A DNA stretch of 64,000 nt from Aminobacter niigataensis (GCF_014200015.1 NZ_JACHOT010000004.1:186001-250000), one strand, 5' to 3'; shown: positions 38,644 to 48,840, counted from the first letter of the stretch. The notes: generated by a model not told the origin, from the letters alone. Numbers and translations are program-made.

Positions 38644-39525
38644 ATGAACGAAGACCTTTCCAGAAAGCGCCTTGGGCGAGGACTTGCCGCACTGATCGGT
38701 GAAATGGACAAGCCGGTTGTTCCCGAAAAGCCCGCAGCGCGCGCCGATGGACGGGTACCGATCGAATTCGTCAGTCCGAACCCGCGCAATCCGCGGCGCC
38801 ATTTCGGCGAGGCCGAATTGGCCGACCTGGCGCAGTCGATCCGCGAGCATGGCCTGGTGCAGCCGGTCGTCGTGCGGCCCGCCGCCCAGTCCGGACGCTA
38901 TGAAATCATCGCCGGCGAGCGCCGCTGGCGCGCCGCCCAGCGCGCAGGGGTCAACGAGATTCCGGTCATTGTCCGTGACGTCAATGACCGGACGGCGCTT
39001 GAACTCGCCATCATCGAAAACGTGCAGCGCTCCGATCTCAACGCCATCGAAGAGGCGATGGGCTACCAGCAGCTGATCGACGACCACAGCTACACCCAGG
39101 CCGATCTCGGCCAGGTCATCGGCAAGAGCCGCAGCCATGTCGCCAATACGCTGCGGCTGCTGAAGCTGCCGGATGTGGTGCGCGACATGCTGATCAATGG
39201 CGAATTGTCCGCCGGCCACGCGCGCGCCCTGATCACGGCCCAGGACCCGGCCGGTCTGGCCAAGCGGATCGTTGAAGAAGGCCTGTCGGTGCGCCAGGCG
39301 GAGGCTCTTGCCCAGCTTCCGGCGGACGCCGTTATGGAAAAGCAGCCAGCACGCCCGGTCGAGAAGGATCCGGACACGATCGCACTGGAAAAGCTGCTCA
39401 CCGACGTCGTCGGCATGAAGATTTCGATCGCCCACAAGGAAAAGGGCGGCGAGCTGCGCATCAGCTACCGCTCGCTCGAACAGCTGGACGATCTATGCCG
39501 CCGCCTGAAGAGCGAACGTATCTAA
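38644..39525 (+). CDS. parB: Chromosome-partitioning protein ParB
   Basis: CTP-dependent DNA clamp that loads at parS. The 293-residue protein starts with KRLGRGLAALIGE, has the CTP-binding boxes including GERRWRAAQRAG near residue 98 and ENVQRSDLNAIEEA, the helix-turn-helix TQADLGQVIGKSRSHVANTL near 155-175 and a C-terminal dimer domain. Four of the parS candidates lie within 3.6 kb of its start. A hairpin (39553-39574) follows. Confidence 0.96.
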   Translation: MNEDLSRKRLGRGLAALIGEMDKPVVPEKPAARADGRVPIEFVSPNPRNPRRHFGEAELADLAQSIREHGLVQPVVVRPAAQSGRYEIIAGERRWRAAQRAGVNEIPVIVRDVNDRTALELAIIENVQRSDLNAIEEAMGYQQLIDDHSYTQADLGQVIGKSRSHVANTLRLLKLPDVVRDMLINGELSAGHARALITAQDPAGLAKRIVEEGLSVRQAEALAQLPADAVMEKQPARPVEKDPDTIALEKLLTDVVGMKISIAHKEKGGELRISYRSLEQLDDLCRRLKSERI

Positions 39526-39552
39526 TTGATTCCATTTATTCTTATTCTGCGG

Positions 39553-39574
39553 ACGCCGGCTTCTTAGCCGGCGT
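39553..39574. terminator. Hairpin between convergent parB and holA
   Basis: ACGCCGGC (39553-39560) pairs with GCCGGCGT (39567-39574) with a six-base loop; the tail is only partly T-rich. Probably ends the par transcript. Confidence 0.6.
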
Positions 39575-39581
39575 TCTGCTT

Positions 39582-40631
39582 TCAACGCCGGCCACCGGCC
39601 AAGCGTGCACCTTCGACGGCGATGCCCAGCATCGCTTGCCTGGCCAGGGCAACGGCGAGGTCCGGCCGACGTCGCGTCTGCAAGGTTGTTGACTGCAGCC
39701 GCATAAGCGCGCGGGTCAGCGCCGCCGCAGTCCAGCCTGCCAGCGCGCGCTCGACTGCGCGGCGACGTGCGAAGAACACCGGCGGCCGCGTGGCTGCGAT
39801 CACGGCTGCGGCGTTGCGGCTGCCCGATTCCATCTCGCCGCGCATCAAATGGATGTTTTGCAGGTGGCGGGTCGCAGTTGCCAGCAACTGGGCCGCCTGG
39901 CTGCCGGTCTGGCACTGCTTGGTGAAGGCCGCGTCGAACTCGGCGATGTTGCCGCCGAGGGCTGCGTCGATGGCATCGTCGAGAGAAAGCGCGGAGACAT
40001 CGCCGGTCATCGCCTTGACGTCGTCGAGGCTGATTTCGCCGCGTCCCATGGCGTAGAGCGTGAGCTTCTGAACTTCGCCGCGCGTCGCCAGGCGGTCGCC
40101 GCCGAGGCTGCGGCGCAGCGCATTGCGGGCATCGATCGCCATCGACAGGCCTGCGGCACGCAACTCTTCGTCGATAAGGGTCTCGATGTCGCGCGCTTCG
40201 TCGCCGTAGCAGGGCAGGGCCATGCCGGCGAAGGCGCCCTCGACCACGGTGCGCAGCGGTGCGCCTTTCTTGAGGTCCTGGGCCTCGATCAATACGATCG
40301 CATCGCGCGGCGGATCGGCGACGAGGGCCTTGACGTCGTCGGCCAGGCTCTTCTGGGCGGCTGCGTTGCGCACCCAGATCAGGCGGCGCGGTGCAAACAT
40401 CGGAACGGTCCGCGCCTCGTCGACGAGGCGCCCGCTGTCGCGTTCGACATCGGCGGCGTCGAGCTTCACCACCGAGAACGGATCGTCGAGAGGAAGGCCG
40501 GTCTTGGCGGCAAAGGCTGCCGCACGTTCGGACACGAGACCGCGATCAGGACCGTAGATCAGCACGATCACCGCTTCGGCTGCGGGGCGTGCGAGCCAGG
40601 AATCGACCTCGTGAGCTTTCTTCTGCGCCAT
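39582..40631 (-). CDS. holA: DNA polymerase III delta subunit
   Basis: Clamp-loader subunit that opens the beta ring. The 349-residue protein has the three-domain AAA+-like layout, without a functional P-loop, as expected for delta: LIYGPDRGLVSERA near residue 25, a central lid, and the C-terminal collar domain FARRRAVERALAGWTAAALT. In many Rhizobiales holA is near parB, as here. It runs toward the par genes, against the flow from the origin. Confidence 0.93.
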   Translation of the reverse strand: MAQKKAHEVDSWLARPAAEAVIVLIYGPDRGLVSERAAAFAAKTGLPLDDPFSVVKLDAADVERDSGRLVDEARTVPMFAPRRLIWVRNAAAQKSLADDVKALVADPPRDAIVLIEAQDLKKGAPLRTVVEGAFAGMALPCYGDEARDIETLIDEELRAAGLSMAIDARNALRRSLGGDRLATRGEVQKLTLYAMGRGEISLDDVKAMTGDVSALSLDDAIDAALGGNIAEFDAAFTKQCQTGSQAAQLLATATRHLQNIHLMRGEMESGSRNAAAVIAATRPPVFFARRRAVERALAGWTAAALTRALMRLQSTTLQTRRRPDLAVALARQAMLGIAVEGARLAGGRR

Positions 40632-40683
40632 GCCGCCCTGTTAGCACAGGCCTTCGGGCTGCCGCAGCATTTTTGTCCGCGCT

Positions 40684-40824
40684 CTAGTCGTCGTCGACCA
40701 GGATGCGTTCGGCTGCGCCATCCATGTCGTCGTATTGGCCGCTGTGCAACGACCAGAGAAAGGCCGCAAGCCCGAGTCCGCCGAGGAGAAGTGCGACAGG
40801 GAGCAGGAACAACAGACCGGTCAT
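40684..40824 (-). CDS. ccoS: cbb3 oxidase maturation protein CcoS (FixS)
   Basis: A 46-residue protein: MTGLLFLLPVALLLGGLGLA forms the start of a single membrane helix, followed by FLWSLHSGQYDDMDGAAERI and a short acidic tail ending in three Asp. This is the CcoS family, needed for haem and copper insertion in cbb3 oxidase, where the segment LWSLxxGQYDDxDxAAxRIL is typical. The ATG at 40824 overlaps the ccoI stop as ATGA; GGAGG lies upstream. It is the last gene of ccoGHIS and too short for many gene callers. Confidence 0.93.
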   Translation of the reverse strand: MTGLLFLLPVALLLGGLGLAAFLWSLHSGQYDDMDGAAERILVDDD

Positions 40825-43094
40825 GATGCCATTGCCTCCTTGGTCGAAAAGGGTTGCCCCTGGCCGGCAGCAGGCCTTGGTGACCTGGTCTTGCCGGTAC
40901 CGAGCCGCAATCCATTGGCGATGACAATAACCGAAGACCCCGACATTGCCAGAGCCGCAACCAGCGGGGTGACGTAGCCGAGCAGGGCAATCGGCACGGC
41001 GACGGCATTGTAGACGATCGCCAGGATGAGATTCTGCCGGATCAGGCGGCTTGCTTCGCTGGATGTCGCAAGCGCCAGCGGGATTGCCGAAAGGCTTTCG
41101 CGCAGGAAGACGAAATCGGCGGCACTGCGGCCGATATCGGCAGCACTGGCCGGAGCCATGGAGACATGCGCCGCAGCCAGCGCCGGGGCGTCGTTGAGCC
41201 CGTCACCAACCATCATCACCTTGCGGCGCTCGGCCTTGAGCGCTTCAAGCCGGGCGACCTTGCCATTGGGCAGCACGCCCGAAGAGAACTGGTCGATGCC
41301 CAAGGCTGCGGCGACTGATGCCACCGCATCCGGCCGGTCGCCGGAAACGATCTCGATCGCCAGGCCCTTGTCGCGCAGCGCGGAAACGGCGGCCATGGCG
41401 CCGGCGCGCAGCCGGTCCTCGAAGATGAATTCGGCGAGGCGGGTACCATTCTTCGAAAGCACCGTGCCGGTTGCGCCATTCGCCACTGGCAACGCCCAGG
41501 CGGCACGGCCCAGACGGTAGGTGTCGGTGCCGCTCCTGGCTTCGAGCCCGAAGCCGGGAATTTCTTCAACCGCGTCGAATGCCCATTCCTTTGCCGGCTT
41601 TTCGCCCGGGATTTCGGCCAGGGCGCGCGAGATCGGGTGACGCGAATGCAGGCCGATCGCTGCTGCCAGCGCCAGCGCTTCAGGCGACACCTCGCCGGCA
41701 TTGACCAGCCGTGGCATGCCGAGCGTCAGCGTGCCGGTCTTGTCGAAGACGACGGTGTCGACTTCGGCCAGCCGCTCCATGGCCGAGCCGTCCTTGACCA
41801 TGATGCCGTTCTCGAAAAGGCGCCGCGCGGCGGCCACCTGCACGATCGGCACCGCAAGGCCCAGGGCGCAGGGGCAGGTGATGATCAGCACGGCAATGGC
41901 GATGGTGATGGCTTGGTGCCAGTTGCCTGCTGCGACCATCCAGCCGATGAAGGTCAGGAACGCGGTCAAATGCAGGATAGGGGCGTACAGGGCCGCCGCC
42001 CGGTCGGCGATGCGGCGATAGCCGCCGCGGCCGCTCTCGGCCGCTTCCATCAGCCGCATCATTTCGGCGAGGAACGAATCCTGTGCCGCCGCGGTTGCTT
42101 CGATGGTCAGCGGGCCGGTGAGATTGAGCGTGCCGGCGCGCAGCGCGGCACCGGTCTCGACGGCGACGGGATCGCTTTCGCCCGAGACGATGGCGCAGTC
42201 CAGCTCGGAGCGGCCCTTGAGCACCCTGGCATCGACAGGCACGCGTTCGCCCGCTGACAGCAGGATGTGCGTGCCCGGCTTGATGTCACTGACCGGCAGA
42301 TAGGCGCTGCTGCCGTCGGGGTTGAGCACGGTCGCGCCGCGGGCGGCGAGCCGGGCTAGGCCCTTGACGGCGACGCGGGCACGCTCGCGCATGACGTGGT
42401 CCAGCGTGCGGCCGATCAGCAGGAAGAACAGCAGCGAGGCCGAGGCGTCGAAATAGGCGTGCGGGCCGCTGTTGGCGGTATCATACAGGCTCATGCTGTA
42501 GGCGAGCAGGATGCCGATGGAGATCGGCACGTCCATGTTGGTGCGGCCGTTGCGCAGTGCGCCCCAGGCCGAGCGGAAGAAGATGCGGCCGGCATAGGCG
42601 AGTGCCGGCAGGGCGATCAGTGCCGAGATCCAATGGAACAGGTCACGCGTGGCATCGGTTGCACCCGACCATACCGAGACCGACAGCAGCATGATGTTGC
42701 CGGCGGCGAAACCGGCAATGCCCAAGCCGCGGATGAGTTCGGCAAGCGTCTCGTCCTTGTCGTCGGCGCCTTGCTCGAAGAGATGGCTTTCATAGCCCAG
42801 CCGCCCAAGCGCCTCGGCGATGTCGGGGGCGCCGGCATTCTCGCGCCAGCGCACCGAGACACGCTTGGTTGACAGGTTGACGCGCGCATGGTCGACGCCG
42901 TCGAGGCGGCCGAGGGCGGCTTCGATATTGGTCATGCAGGCGCCGCAATGCACGCCGGGAACGGAGAGGTCGGTCTGACGCATGCCGCCGGGCAGGGTGC
43001 GGCTGGACAGCGCCAGTTCTTCGCGCGACGGCCCCCTGGCGGCAGCCGAGGGCAGGCTGAGGGCGGCATCGGCGTTAGGACCACAGCAGTTCAT
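40821..43094 (-). CDS. ccoI: Copper-translocating P-type ATPase CcoI (FixI)
   Basis: P1B-type ATPase that moves copper for assembly of the CuB centre of cbb3 oxidase. The 757-residue protein has an N-terminal heavy-metal domain with GVHCGACM near residue 50, a Cys-rich start (MNCCGPN), eight predicted membrane helices, the TCPCALGLAVP ion site, the phosphorylation motif DKTGTLTLG and the GDGLNDAPAL hinge. It is translated between ccoH and ccoS with ATGA overlaps on both sides. Confidence 0.95.
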   Translation of the reverse strand: MNCCGPNADAALSLPSAAARGPSREELALSSRTLPGGMRQTDLSVPGVHCGACMTNIEAALGRLDGVDHARVNLSTKRVSVRWRENAGAPDIAEALGRLGYESHLFEQGADDKDETLAELIRGLGIAGFAAGNIMLLSVSVWSGATDATRDLFHWISALIALPALAYAGRIFFRSAWGALRNGRTNMDVPISIGILLAYSMSLYDTANSGPHAYFDASASLLFFLLIGRTLDHVMRERARVAVKGLARLAARGATVLNPDGSSAYLPVSDIKPGTHILLSAGERVPVDARVLKGRSELDCAIVSGESDPVAVETGAALRAGTLNLTGPLTIEATAAAQDSFLAEMMRLMEAAESGRGGYRRIADRAAALYAPILHLTAFLTFIGWMVAAGNWHQAITIAIAVLIITCPCALGLAVPIVQVAAARRLFENGIMVKDGSAMERLAEVDTVVFDKTGTLTLGMPRLVNAGEVSPEALALAAAIGLHSRHPISRALAEIPGEKPAKEWAFDAVEEIPGFGLEARSGTDTYRLGRAAWALPVANGATGTVLSKNGTRLAEFIFEDRLRAGAMAAVSALRDKGLAIEIVSGDRPDAVASVAAALGIDQFSSGVLPNGKVARLEALKAERRKVMMVGDGLNDAPALAAAHVSMAPASAADIGRSAADFVFLRESLSAIPLALATSSEASRLIRQNLILAIVYNAVAVPIALLGYVTPLVAALAMSGSSVIVIANGLRLGTGKTRSPRPAAGQGQPFSTKEAMAS

Positions 43095-43588
43095 TTCACC
43101 GCTCCATCGGCCACGACGATCCGGCGTGCCTCCTGGTAGGGCGCCCCGTCCGTCATTCTAGCTTCGGTATTGACGATCCAGATGCCGTCGCGGACGGCAG
43201 CCGTCGCCGAGAAGGTTCCGTCGGCCTTGCGAGCGAGCGTTACCTGCCAGTCCTCGGCCTCGTAGGCCGGGCGGCGGAAGGAGGTGGTGACGCTCTCGGC
43301 TCGAACGGGCGCGCCGGAGGCATCGTTCAGGCTGTAGCGGATCTCGCCGCCGGCGATCGTCAGCGTGCCCTTCCAGCCGAGGGCAGCCTGGGCGCGGGAT
43401 TCGGCGACGCGCTCATTGAACTGCTGGCTGGCGACATAGGTGTTCTGGACGACAAGGCCAGTCCAGCTGGTGTTGGCGAAGGTCGCCATCAGCAGGTTGA
43501 CCGCGATGATGACGCCGAAGAAGGCGACCATGATCGCCAGCATGTGCCAGCCGGTGAACTGCCTGGGCTGGCCGGCGCGAGAGTTCAT
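43091..43588 (-). CDS. ccoH: cbb3 oxidase assembly protein CcoH (FixH)
   Basis: A 165-residue membrane protein with a hydrophilic N-terminus, one helix (HMLAIMVAFFGVIIAVNLLM) and a periplasmic beta-rich domain. TFANTSWTGLVVQNTYVASQ is the typical family stretch. FixH acts in assembly of the oxidase, probably with the CcoI pump. The start and stop overlap those of ccoG and ccoI (ATGA at both ends). Confidence 0.92.
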   Translation of the reverse strand: MNSRAGQPRQFTGWHMLAIMVAFFGVIIAVNLLMATFANTSWTGLVVQNTYVASQQFNERVAESRAQAALGWKGTLTIAGGEIRYSLNDASGAPVRAESVTTSFRRPAYEAEDWQVTLARKADGTFSATAAVRDGIWIVNTEARMTDGAPYQEARRIVVADGAVK

Positions 43589-45141
43589 TTGCCTGCCTCC
43601 GGGACGTTGAAGTTTGCAACATAGGAGTCGGCTTCGGAACTTGCCTTGTCCTCGACGATGAACTTGAAGCTCTGGCCCTCGGCCAGGCTTTCGCGCGGCA
43701 AGCGGACATAGACCCTGATCGTCTTGAGCCTGTCCGGCTCGGCCTCGACCGTGACCGAACGGCCCTCCGGCAGGTCCATGCCGACCACGGTCATCATCGC
43801 TTCCGGCAGGCCCTCCATGCGGAGCACGATGGTGCGCGGCTCAGGCACCATGTTGAGCAGCTTGACGGTGTAGCCGTTGCGGATCGAGCCGTCGGCCAGG
43901 CGCACGAATTGCGGATTGCGGTCCTGCAGCACATTGACCTCCAGCCGGTCGCGGCTGAGCAGGGCAATGAGCAAGGCAACACCGATCAAGCTCCAGGCGC
44001 CGGCATAGATCAGGGTGCGCAGCCGGAAGATGCGGCCCAGGCGGAAATGGGCGATTGCCGCATTGAGCCTGCCCTCGGAATTGCGCACCCGCTTGGGGTC
44101 GATCGTGGCCGTGACCGGGTCGGTGGCGATCGCCATGTTCGACTGGTAGTCGGCAAGCGTGGCATACGAAATCAGGCCGCGTTCCTTGCCGATCTTGTCC
44201 ATGACGCTATCGCAGGCATCGATGCAGAGCGCACAGGTGATGCATTCGAGCTGCTGGCCGTCGCGGATGTCGATGCCCATCGGGCAGACCGCCACGCAGG
44301 CGTTGCAGTCGACGCAGTCGCCGACGGAAAGGCCCTCGGCGGCGGCCTTCTTGGCATGGCGCGAGCGCGGTTCGCCGCGCCAGTCGTTATAGGTGACGGT
44401 CAGCGAGTTTTCGTCGAGCATCGCCGCCTGGATGCGCGGCCAAGGGCACATGTAGGTGCAGACCTGTTCGCGCATCAGGCCGCCGAAGACATAGGTGGTG
44501 GCGGTGAGAATGGCGACGGTCATATAGGCGACGGGCGCTGCCTGGCCGGTCACGAAGTCGCCCAGCAATCTGGGCGCGTCGGCGAAGTAGAAGATCCAGG
44601 CGCCGCCGGTGGCCACCGCGATAACGAGCCAGATGGCGTGCTTGAGCGTGCGCTTCGCCAATTTTGCCGCCGACATGGGCGCCGCGTCGAGCTTGATGCG
44701 GGCGTTGCGGTCACCCTCGATGCCACGCTCGACTACCAGGAACAGATCGACCCAGACGGTCTGCGGGCAGGTGTAGCCGCACCAGGCGCGGCCGACGGTG
44801 GAGGTGACGAGGAACAGGCCGATGCCGGCCATCACCAGCAGTCCGGCGACGTAGAAGAATTCCTGCGGCCAGATCTCGATGGCGAAGAAGTAGAAGCGGC
44901 GGTTGGCGATGTCGAGCAGCACTGCCTGGTCGGGCGCATAGGGACCGCGGTCCCAGCGGATCCATGGCGTCAGGTAGTAGATGCCGAGCGTGATCAGCAT
45001 GATCAGCCATTTGAACTGGCGGAATCGACCGGAAGCGCGCTTGGGAAAGACCTTCTTGCGCGCGCTGTACAGAGGTTGGCGGGTCTTGGCGGAGTTGACC
45101 GCCTCTACCTCGAGCCTCTCGACTTCGGTCTCGTCAAGCAT
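43585..45141 (-). CDS. ccoG: cbb3 oxidase accessory protein CcoG (FixG), ferredoxin-like
   Basis: A 518-residue membrane protein with about five helices and a two-cluster ferredoxin core: GDCVDCNACVAVCPMGIDIR and then ECITCALCIDACDSVMDKIG. It is thought to reduce Cu(II) for assembly of the oxidase. The C-terminal periplasmic part is Ig-like. It is the first gene of the leftward ccoG-ccoH-ccoI-ccoS unit, whose control region carries an FNR/FixK box at 45205. Confidence 0.94.
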   Translation of the reverse strand: MLDETEVERLEVEAVNSAKTRQPLYSARKKVFPKRASGRFRQFKWLIMLITLGIYYLTPWIRWDRGPYAPDQAVLLDIANRRFYFFAIEIWPQEFFYVAGLLVMAGIGLFLVTSTVGRAWCGYTCPQTVWVDLFLVVERGIEGDRNARIKLDAAPMSAAKLAKRTLKHAIWLVIAVATGGAWIFYFADAPRLLGDFVTGQAAPVAYMTVAILTATTYVFGGLMREQVCTYMCPWPRIQAAMLDENSLTVTYNDWRGEPRSRHAKKAAAEGLSVGDCVDCNACVAVCPMGIDIRDGQQLECITCALCIDACDSVMDKIGKERGLISYATLADYQSNMAIATDPVTATIDPKRVRNSEGRLNAAIAHFRLGRIFRLRTLIYAGAWSLIGVALLIALLSRDRLEVNVLQDRNPQFVRLADGSIRNGYTVKLLNMVPEPRTIVLRMEGLPEAMMTVVGMDLPEGRSVTVEAEPDRLKTIRVYVRLPRESLAEGQSFKFIVEDKASSEADSYVANFNVPEAGK

Positions 45142-45204
45142 CTAAGTCTCCTGCAACCCATCACCCGGGTTGGCCTGTTATGCCCGGCCGGCTGAAGTCC
45201 GGCC

Positions 45205-45218
45205 TTGACCCAGGTCAA
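45205..45218. promoter_or_regulatory. FNR/FixK box upstream of ccoG
   Basis: TTGAC-CCAG-GTCAA is a perfect 5-base dyad with the spacing of the anaerobox. Its centre is about 70 bases before the ccoG ATG. A class II promoter would then start transcription about 29 bases before the gene. Confidence 0.8.
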
Positions 45219-45302
45219 TCCCTGGGTTCTTGCGCGTCGAGGCCCGGCATTGCTGCCGAGCCTCTCCCCCGCCTTCGTCCATCACCACACGGCGATGGAG
45301 GG

Positions 45303-46166
45303 TTATTCGCCGCCGCCGAGCGAATGGACGAAGATGGCAAGCTCCTTGACCTTCACGTCGCCCAGTCGCTCGCCCCAGGCGGGCATGGCGCCGTGCTTGG
45401 GGTGACGTACCTGCTGGGCGATGGCGGCCTGCCCCGAGGCATAGAGCGCGATGGCGTCGGTCAGGTCGGGCGCGCCCATTTCCTTGTTGCCCTTGGCGTC
45501 CTCGCCATGGCAGGCGGCACAATTGTCGGCGAATACCTGCGCACCGGCGGGCACCAGGTCGGGCGTGTCGGCCTGACCCTCGAGGCTGGCGACATAGGCG
45601 GCGACCTCGTTGATCTGCTGCGGTTCGAGAACCTCGGCGAAAGCCGGCATCTCCGAGACATGGGTTTCCTCGTCGCCGGCAAAGCGGACGCCGTGCGCGA
45701 TGGTCTGGTAGATTTGGTCGATGTTGCCGCCCCACAGCCATTCGTCGTCGTTCAGGTTGGGAAAGCCTGGCGAGCCCTGCGCACCAGAGCCGTGGCACTG
45801 GATGCAGTTGACCTTGAAAGCTGCCGAACCGGCGGCGGTGGCGAACTGCCTGAGCTCCGGGTCGGCCAGGATATCGCCGACGCTCTTCGCGCTGACTGCC
45901 TCGACATAGGCGCTCTTGGCCTCTTCGGCGGCGGCGAGCTCGTTCTTGACGTCGACGCGGCTTGAATAGCCCAGCAGGCCGGTCGTCGCGGTGCTGATCA
46001 TCGGCCAGGCCGGATAGGCGATGCTGTAGGCAACCGCCCAAACGATGGTGGCGTAGAAGGTCCACAGCCACCAGCGCGGCATCGGATTGTTGAGTTCCTG
46101 GATGCCGTCCCATTCATGTCCGGTGGTCTCGACGCCGGACAGTTCGTCGATTTGCTTTTCGCTCAC
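45303..46166 (-). CDS. ccoP: cbb3 oxidase dihaem cytochrome c subunit CcoP (FixP)
   Basis: Passes electrons to CcoO. The 287-residue protein has one N-terminal helix (MPRWWLWTFYATIVWAVAYS), then two c-type haem sites, CIQCH and CAACH, each followed by a Met-containing distal loop. NNPMPRWW is the usual family N-terminal segment. It is the last gene of ccoNOQP, three bases after ccoQ. Confidence 0.96.
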   Translation of the reverse strand: MSEKQIDELSGVETTGHEWDGIQELNNPMPRWWLWTFYATIVWAVAYSIAYPAWPMISTATTGLLGYSSRVDVKNELAAAEEAKSAYVEAVSAKSVGDILADPELRQFATAAGSAAFKVNCIQCHGSGAQGSPGFPNLNDDEWLWGGNIDQIYQTIAHGVRFAGDEETHVSEMPAFAEVLEPQQINEVAAYVASLEGQADTPDLVPAGAQVFADNCAACHGEDAKGNKEMGAPDLTDAIALYASGQAAIAQQVRHPKHGAMPAWGERLGDVKVKELAIFVHSLGGGE

Positions 46167-46169
46167 AGA

Positions 46170-46319
46170 TCAGTCCTCCTTGAGCGGAATTTGTGCGGCC
46201 CGTTCGGCCGCTTCGCGGCTGCCCGGGCGAAGCGCGAAGATCACGGCGCCGATGAAGAAGACGGTCATCGCCAGCAGCCCCCAGCTGTCGGCGAATTGTC
46301 TCAACGTGGTGTAGTCCAT
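46170..46319 (-). CDS. ccoQ: cbb3 oxidase small subunit CcoQ (FixQ)
   Basis: A 49-residue protein with a single helix (SWGLLAMTVFFIGAVIFALR) preceded by MDYTTLRQFAD and followed by a charged tail. It stabilises the oxidase. The ATG at 46319 is preceded by GGAG; the in-frame upstream codons belong to ccoO in another phase. Confidence 0.93.
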   Translation of the reverse strand: MDYTTLRQFADSWGLLAMTVFFIGAVIFALRPGSREAAERAAQIPLKED

Positions 46320-46329
46320 GACAGATCTC

Positions 46330-47061
46330 CTAGCGGTAGCCGGCGGCCGCGTCGTAGGTCGAGAAGTCGACCAGCGTGCCAAGCATCTGCAGATAGGCGA
46401 CCAGCGCATCCATTTCGGTCAGTGCCGCCGGGTTGCCGTCGAAGTCGCCGAGCTTGGCCTTGGGGTAGCGGGCCAGGACGCCCGAGGTGTCGGCGTTCGG
46501 GTCGGCCTGCGCCTTGATGTCGGCCTCGGCGCTGGCGATCATCTCGTCGCTGTAGGGCACGCCGACCCGGCGGTTGGCCGTCAGGTCGTAGCTGATCGTG
46601 TTGACCGCAAGCGGCGTCTCCTTGAGGAAGGCGTAGCTCGGCATCACCGATTCCGGCACCACCGAACGCGGTTCGATCAGGTGCTGGACGTGCCATTCGT
46701 TGGAATAGCGGTCGCCGACGCGGGCAAGGTCGGGGCCGGTGCGCTTCGATCCCCACTGGAAGGGATGGTCGTACATCGACTCGGCCGCCAGGCTGTAGTG
46801 GCCGTAGCGCTCCACCTCGTCGCGGAACGGCCGGATCATCTGGCTGTGGCAGGTGTAGCAGCCCTCGCGGATGTAGATGTTGCGGCCGGCCAGCTCCAGC
46901 GGCGAGTAGGGACGCATGCCCTCGACCTTCTCTATGGTGTTCTCGAGGTAGAAGAGAGGCGTGATCTGGACCAAGCCGCCGATGCTGACGACCAGCAGCG
47001 TGCCGACCAGCAGGAGCGTCGCGTTCTTCTCGATGGTCTTGTGTTTGTCGAGCAGTGCCAT
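46330..47061 (-). CDS. ccoO: cbb3 oxidase monohaem cytochrome c subunit CcoO (FixO)
   Basis: The 243-residue membrane-anchored cytochrome has an N-terminal helix ([20 protein letters not shown]) and the haem site CYTCHSQM near residue 73. [20 protein letters not shown]-type family segments follow. It links CcoP to CcoN. It lies ten bases from both ccoN and ccoQ. Confidence 0.96.
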   Translation of the reverse strand: MALLDKHKTIEKNATLLLVGTLLVVSIGGLVQITPLFYLENTIEKVEGMRPYSPLELAGRNIYIREGCYTCHSQMIRPFRDEVERYGHYSLAAESMYDHPFQWGSKRTGPDLARVGDRYSNEWHVQHLIEPRSVVPESVMPSYAFLKETPLAVNTISYDLTANRRVGVPYSDEMIASAEADIKAQADPNADTSGVLARYPKAKLGDFDGNPAALTEMDALVAYLQMLGTLVDFSTYDAAAGYR

Positions 47062-47071
47062 GTCGGGCTCC

Positions 47072-48688
47072 TTACTGGGCAGGCTGGAGTGCAGGGGCCG
47101 CGCCGGGCAGCGGCTCTTCCTGGCGCACGTGGCCGCGGATGGTCATGTAGACGTTCCAGGCCATGACCAGCGCACCGGCGAGGAACATCAGGCCGCCGAT
47201 GGTGCGGACGATGTAGTAGGGGACCATGGCCGCGACGCTTTCGGCGAAGGAATAGACCAGGAAGCCCTGCTCGTCGTATTCGCGCCACATCAGGCCCTGG
47301 CTGATGCCGGCAACCCACATGACGGCGGCATAGACGACGATGCCGAGGGTGGCGAGCCAGAAGTGCCAGGTGACCAGCCGCATCGAGTAGAGCCGCTCGC
47401 GGCCCCACAGGCGCGGCACCAGGAAGTAGATGGCGCCGAAGGTGATCATGCCGTTCCAGCCGAGCGCGCCGGAGTGCACGTGGCCGATGGTCCACTCGGT
47501 GTAGTGGCTGAGCGAGTTGACCGCCTTGATCGACATCATCGGGCCTTCGAAGGTCGACATGCCGTAGAAGGCGATGGCCACCACCATCATGCGGATGATC
47601 GGATCGGTGCGGATCTTGTCCCAGGCGCCGGACAGCGTCATCAGGCCGTTGATCATGCCGCCCCAGGAGGGCATCCACAGCATGATCGAGAACACCATGC
47701 CGAGCGTCTGCGCCCAGTCGGGCAGGGCGGTGTAGTGCAGGTGGTGCGGGCCGGCCCAGATGTAGAGGAAGATCAGCGACCAGAAGTGGATGATCGACAG
47801 CCGGTAGGAATAGACCGGGCGCTCGGCCTGCTTGGGCACGAAATAGTACATCATGCCGAGGAAGCCGGCGGTCAGGAAGAAGCCGACGGCGTTGTGGCCG
47901 TACCACCATTGCGTCAGCGCATCCTGCACGCCCGAGAACAGCGAGTAGCTCTTCGAACCGAGGAAGGACGCCGGCACCGCCAGGTTGTTGACGATGTGTA
48001 GCATGGCAATGGTGACGATGAAGGCGAGATAGAACCAGTTGGCCACATAGATATGCGGCTCCTTGCGGTTCAGGATCGTGCCGAGGAAGACGATGAGGTA
48101 GGCGACCCAGACGACGGTCAGGAAGATGTCGACATACCATTCGGGCTCGGCATATTCGCGGCTCTGGGTAATGCCCAGGAGATAGCCGGTGGCTGCCATG
48201 ACGATGAACAGCTGGTAGCCCCAGAACACGTACCAGGCGAGATTGCCCCCGAAGAGGCGCGCGCGCGACGTGCGCTGGACCACGTAGAACGAGGTGGCGA
48301 TCAGCGCGTTGCCGCCGAAGGCGAAGATCACGGCCGAGGTGTGCAGCGGACGCAGGCGACCGAAATTCAGCCACGGCTCGATGTTGAGGTCGGGGAAGGC
48401 AAGCTGTGCCGCAACGATGACGCCAACGAGAAAGCCGGTCACGCCCCAGAAGACGGTGGCGATGACGCCGTAGCGGATCGGCCCGTCCATGTAGGCCGAC
48501 TTGTCCTCGGCCAAAATGTCGACCGGCGCATAGCTGCTGGTGCGCATCAGGACGATGACGCTCGCGGTCAGCACGAAGAACAGCACCCACATATGGGCGC
48601 CGAACTGGCTGTCCTTGGCGAAGGCGGCGCCGAGCAAGGCGGCAAAGGCCGCCAATGCCAGCAGGATTGTTTCCATTGCGTATTTCAT
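47072..48688 (-). CDS. ccoN: cbb3 oxidase catalytic subunit CcoN (FixN)
   Basis: Subunit I of the high-affinity terminal oxidase; holds haem b, haem b3 and CuB. The 538-residue protein has about 12 to 14 membrane helices, with ligand His in [46 protein letters not shown] and [15 protein letters not shown] chose the ATG at 48688 with GGGGA upstream; the frame extends to 48757 but the extra part has no family match and crosses the promoter side. First gene of ccoNOQP. Confidence 0.96.
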   Translation of the reverse strand: MKYAMETILLALAAFAALLGAAFAKDSQFGAHMWVLFFVLTASVIVLMRTSSYAPVDILAEDKSAYMDGPIRYGVIATVFWGVTGFLVGVIVAAQLAFPDLNIEPWLNFGRLRPLHTSAVIFAFGGNALIATSFYVVQRTSRARLFGGNLAWYVFWGYQLFIVMAATGYLLGITQSREYAEPEWYVDIFLTVVWVAYLIVFLGTILNRKEPHIYVANWFYLAFIVTIAMLHIVNNLAVPASFLGSKSYSLFSGVQDALTQWWYGHNAVGFFLTAGFLGMMYYFVPKQAERPVYSYRLSIIHFWSLIFLYIWAGPHHLHYTALPDWAQTLGMVFSIMLWMPSWGGMINGLMTLSGAWDKIRTDPIIRMMVVAIAFYGMSTFEGPMMSIKAVNSLSHYTEWTIGHVHSGALGWNGMITFGAIYFLVPRLWGRERLYSMRLVTWHFWLATLGIVVYAAVMWVAGISQGLMWREYDEQGFLVYSFAESVAAMVPYYIVRTIGGLMFLAGALVMAWNVYMTIRGHVRQEEPLPGAAPALQPAQ

Positions 48689-48771
48689 GAGCGATCCCCG
48701 ACGGTAGCTGGGCGCCGAAAGCTCGCGTCGGCACCAGACGGCACACATCCATGACAATTGCCCACCCTGCC

Positions 48772-48785
48772 TTGATCTGGATCAA
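48772..48785. promoter_or_regulatory. FNR/FixK box between ccoN and the hemerythrin-like gene
   Basis: TTGAT-CTGG-ATCAA is a perfect anaerobox. It lies about 90 bases before ccoN on one strand and 63 bases before the hemerythrin gene on the other, at distances that suit activation of both divergent promoters. Confidence 0.88.
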
Positions 48786-48840
48786 GGTCAAGCGCCGCCG
48801 GGCAGACCAGCCTTGGGCCAATGAGGAACTTTCAAACAAG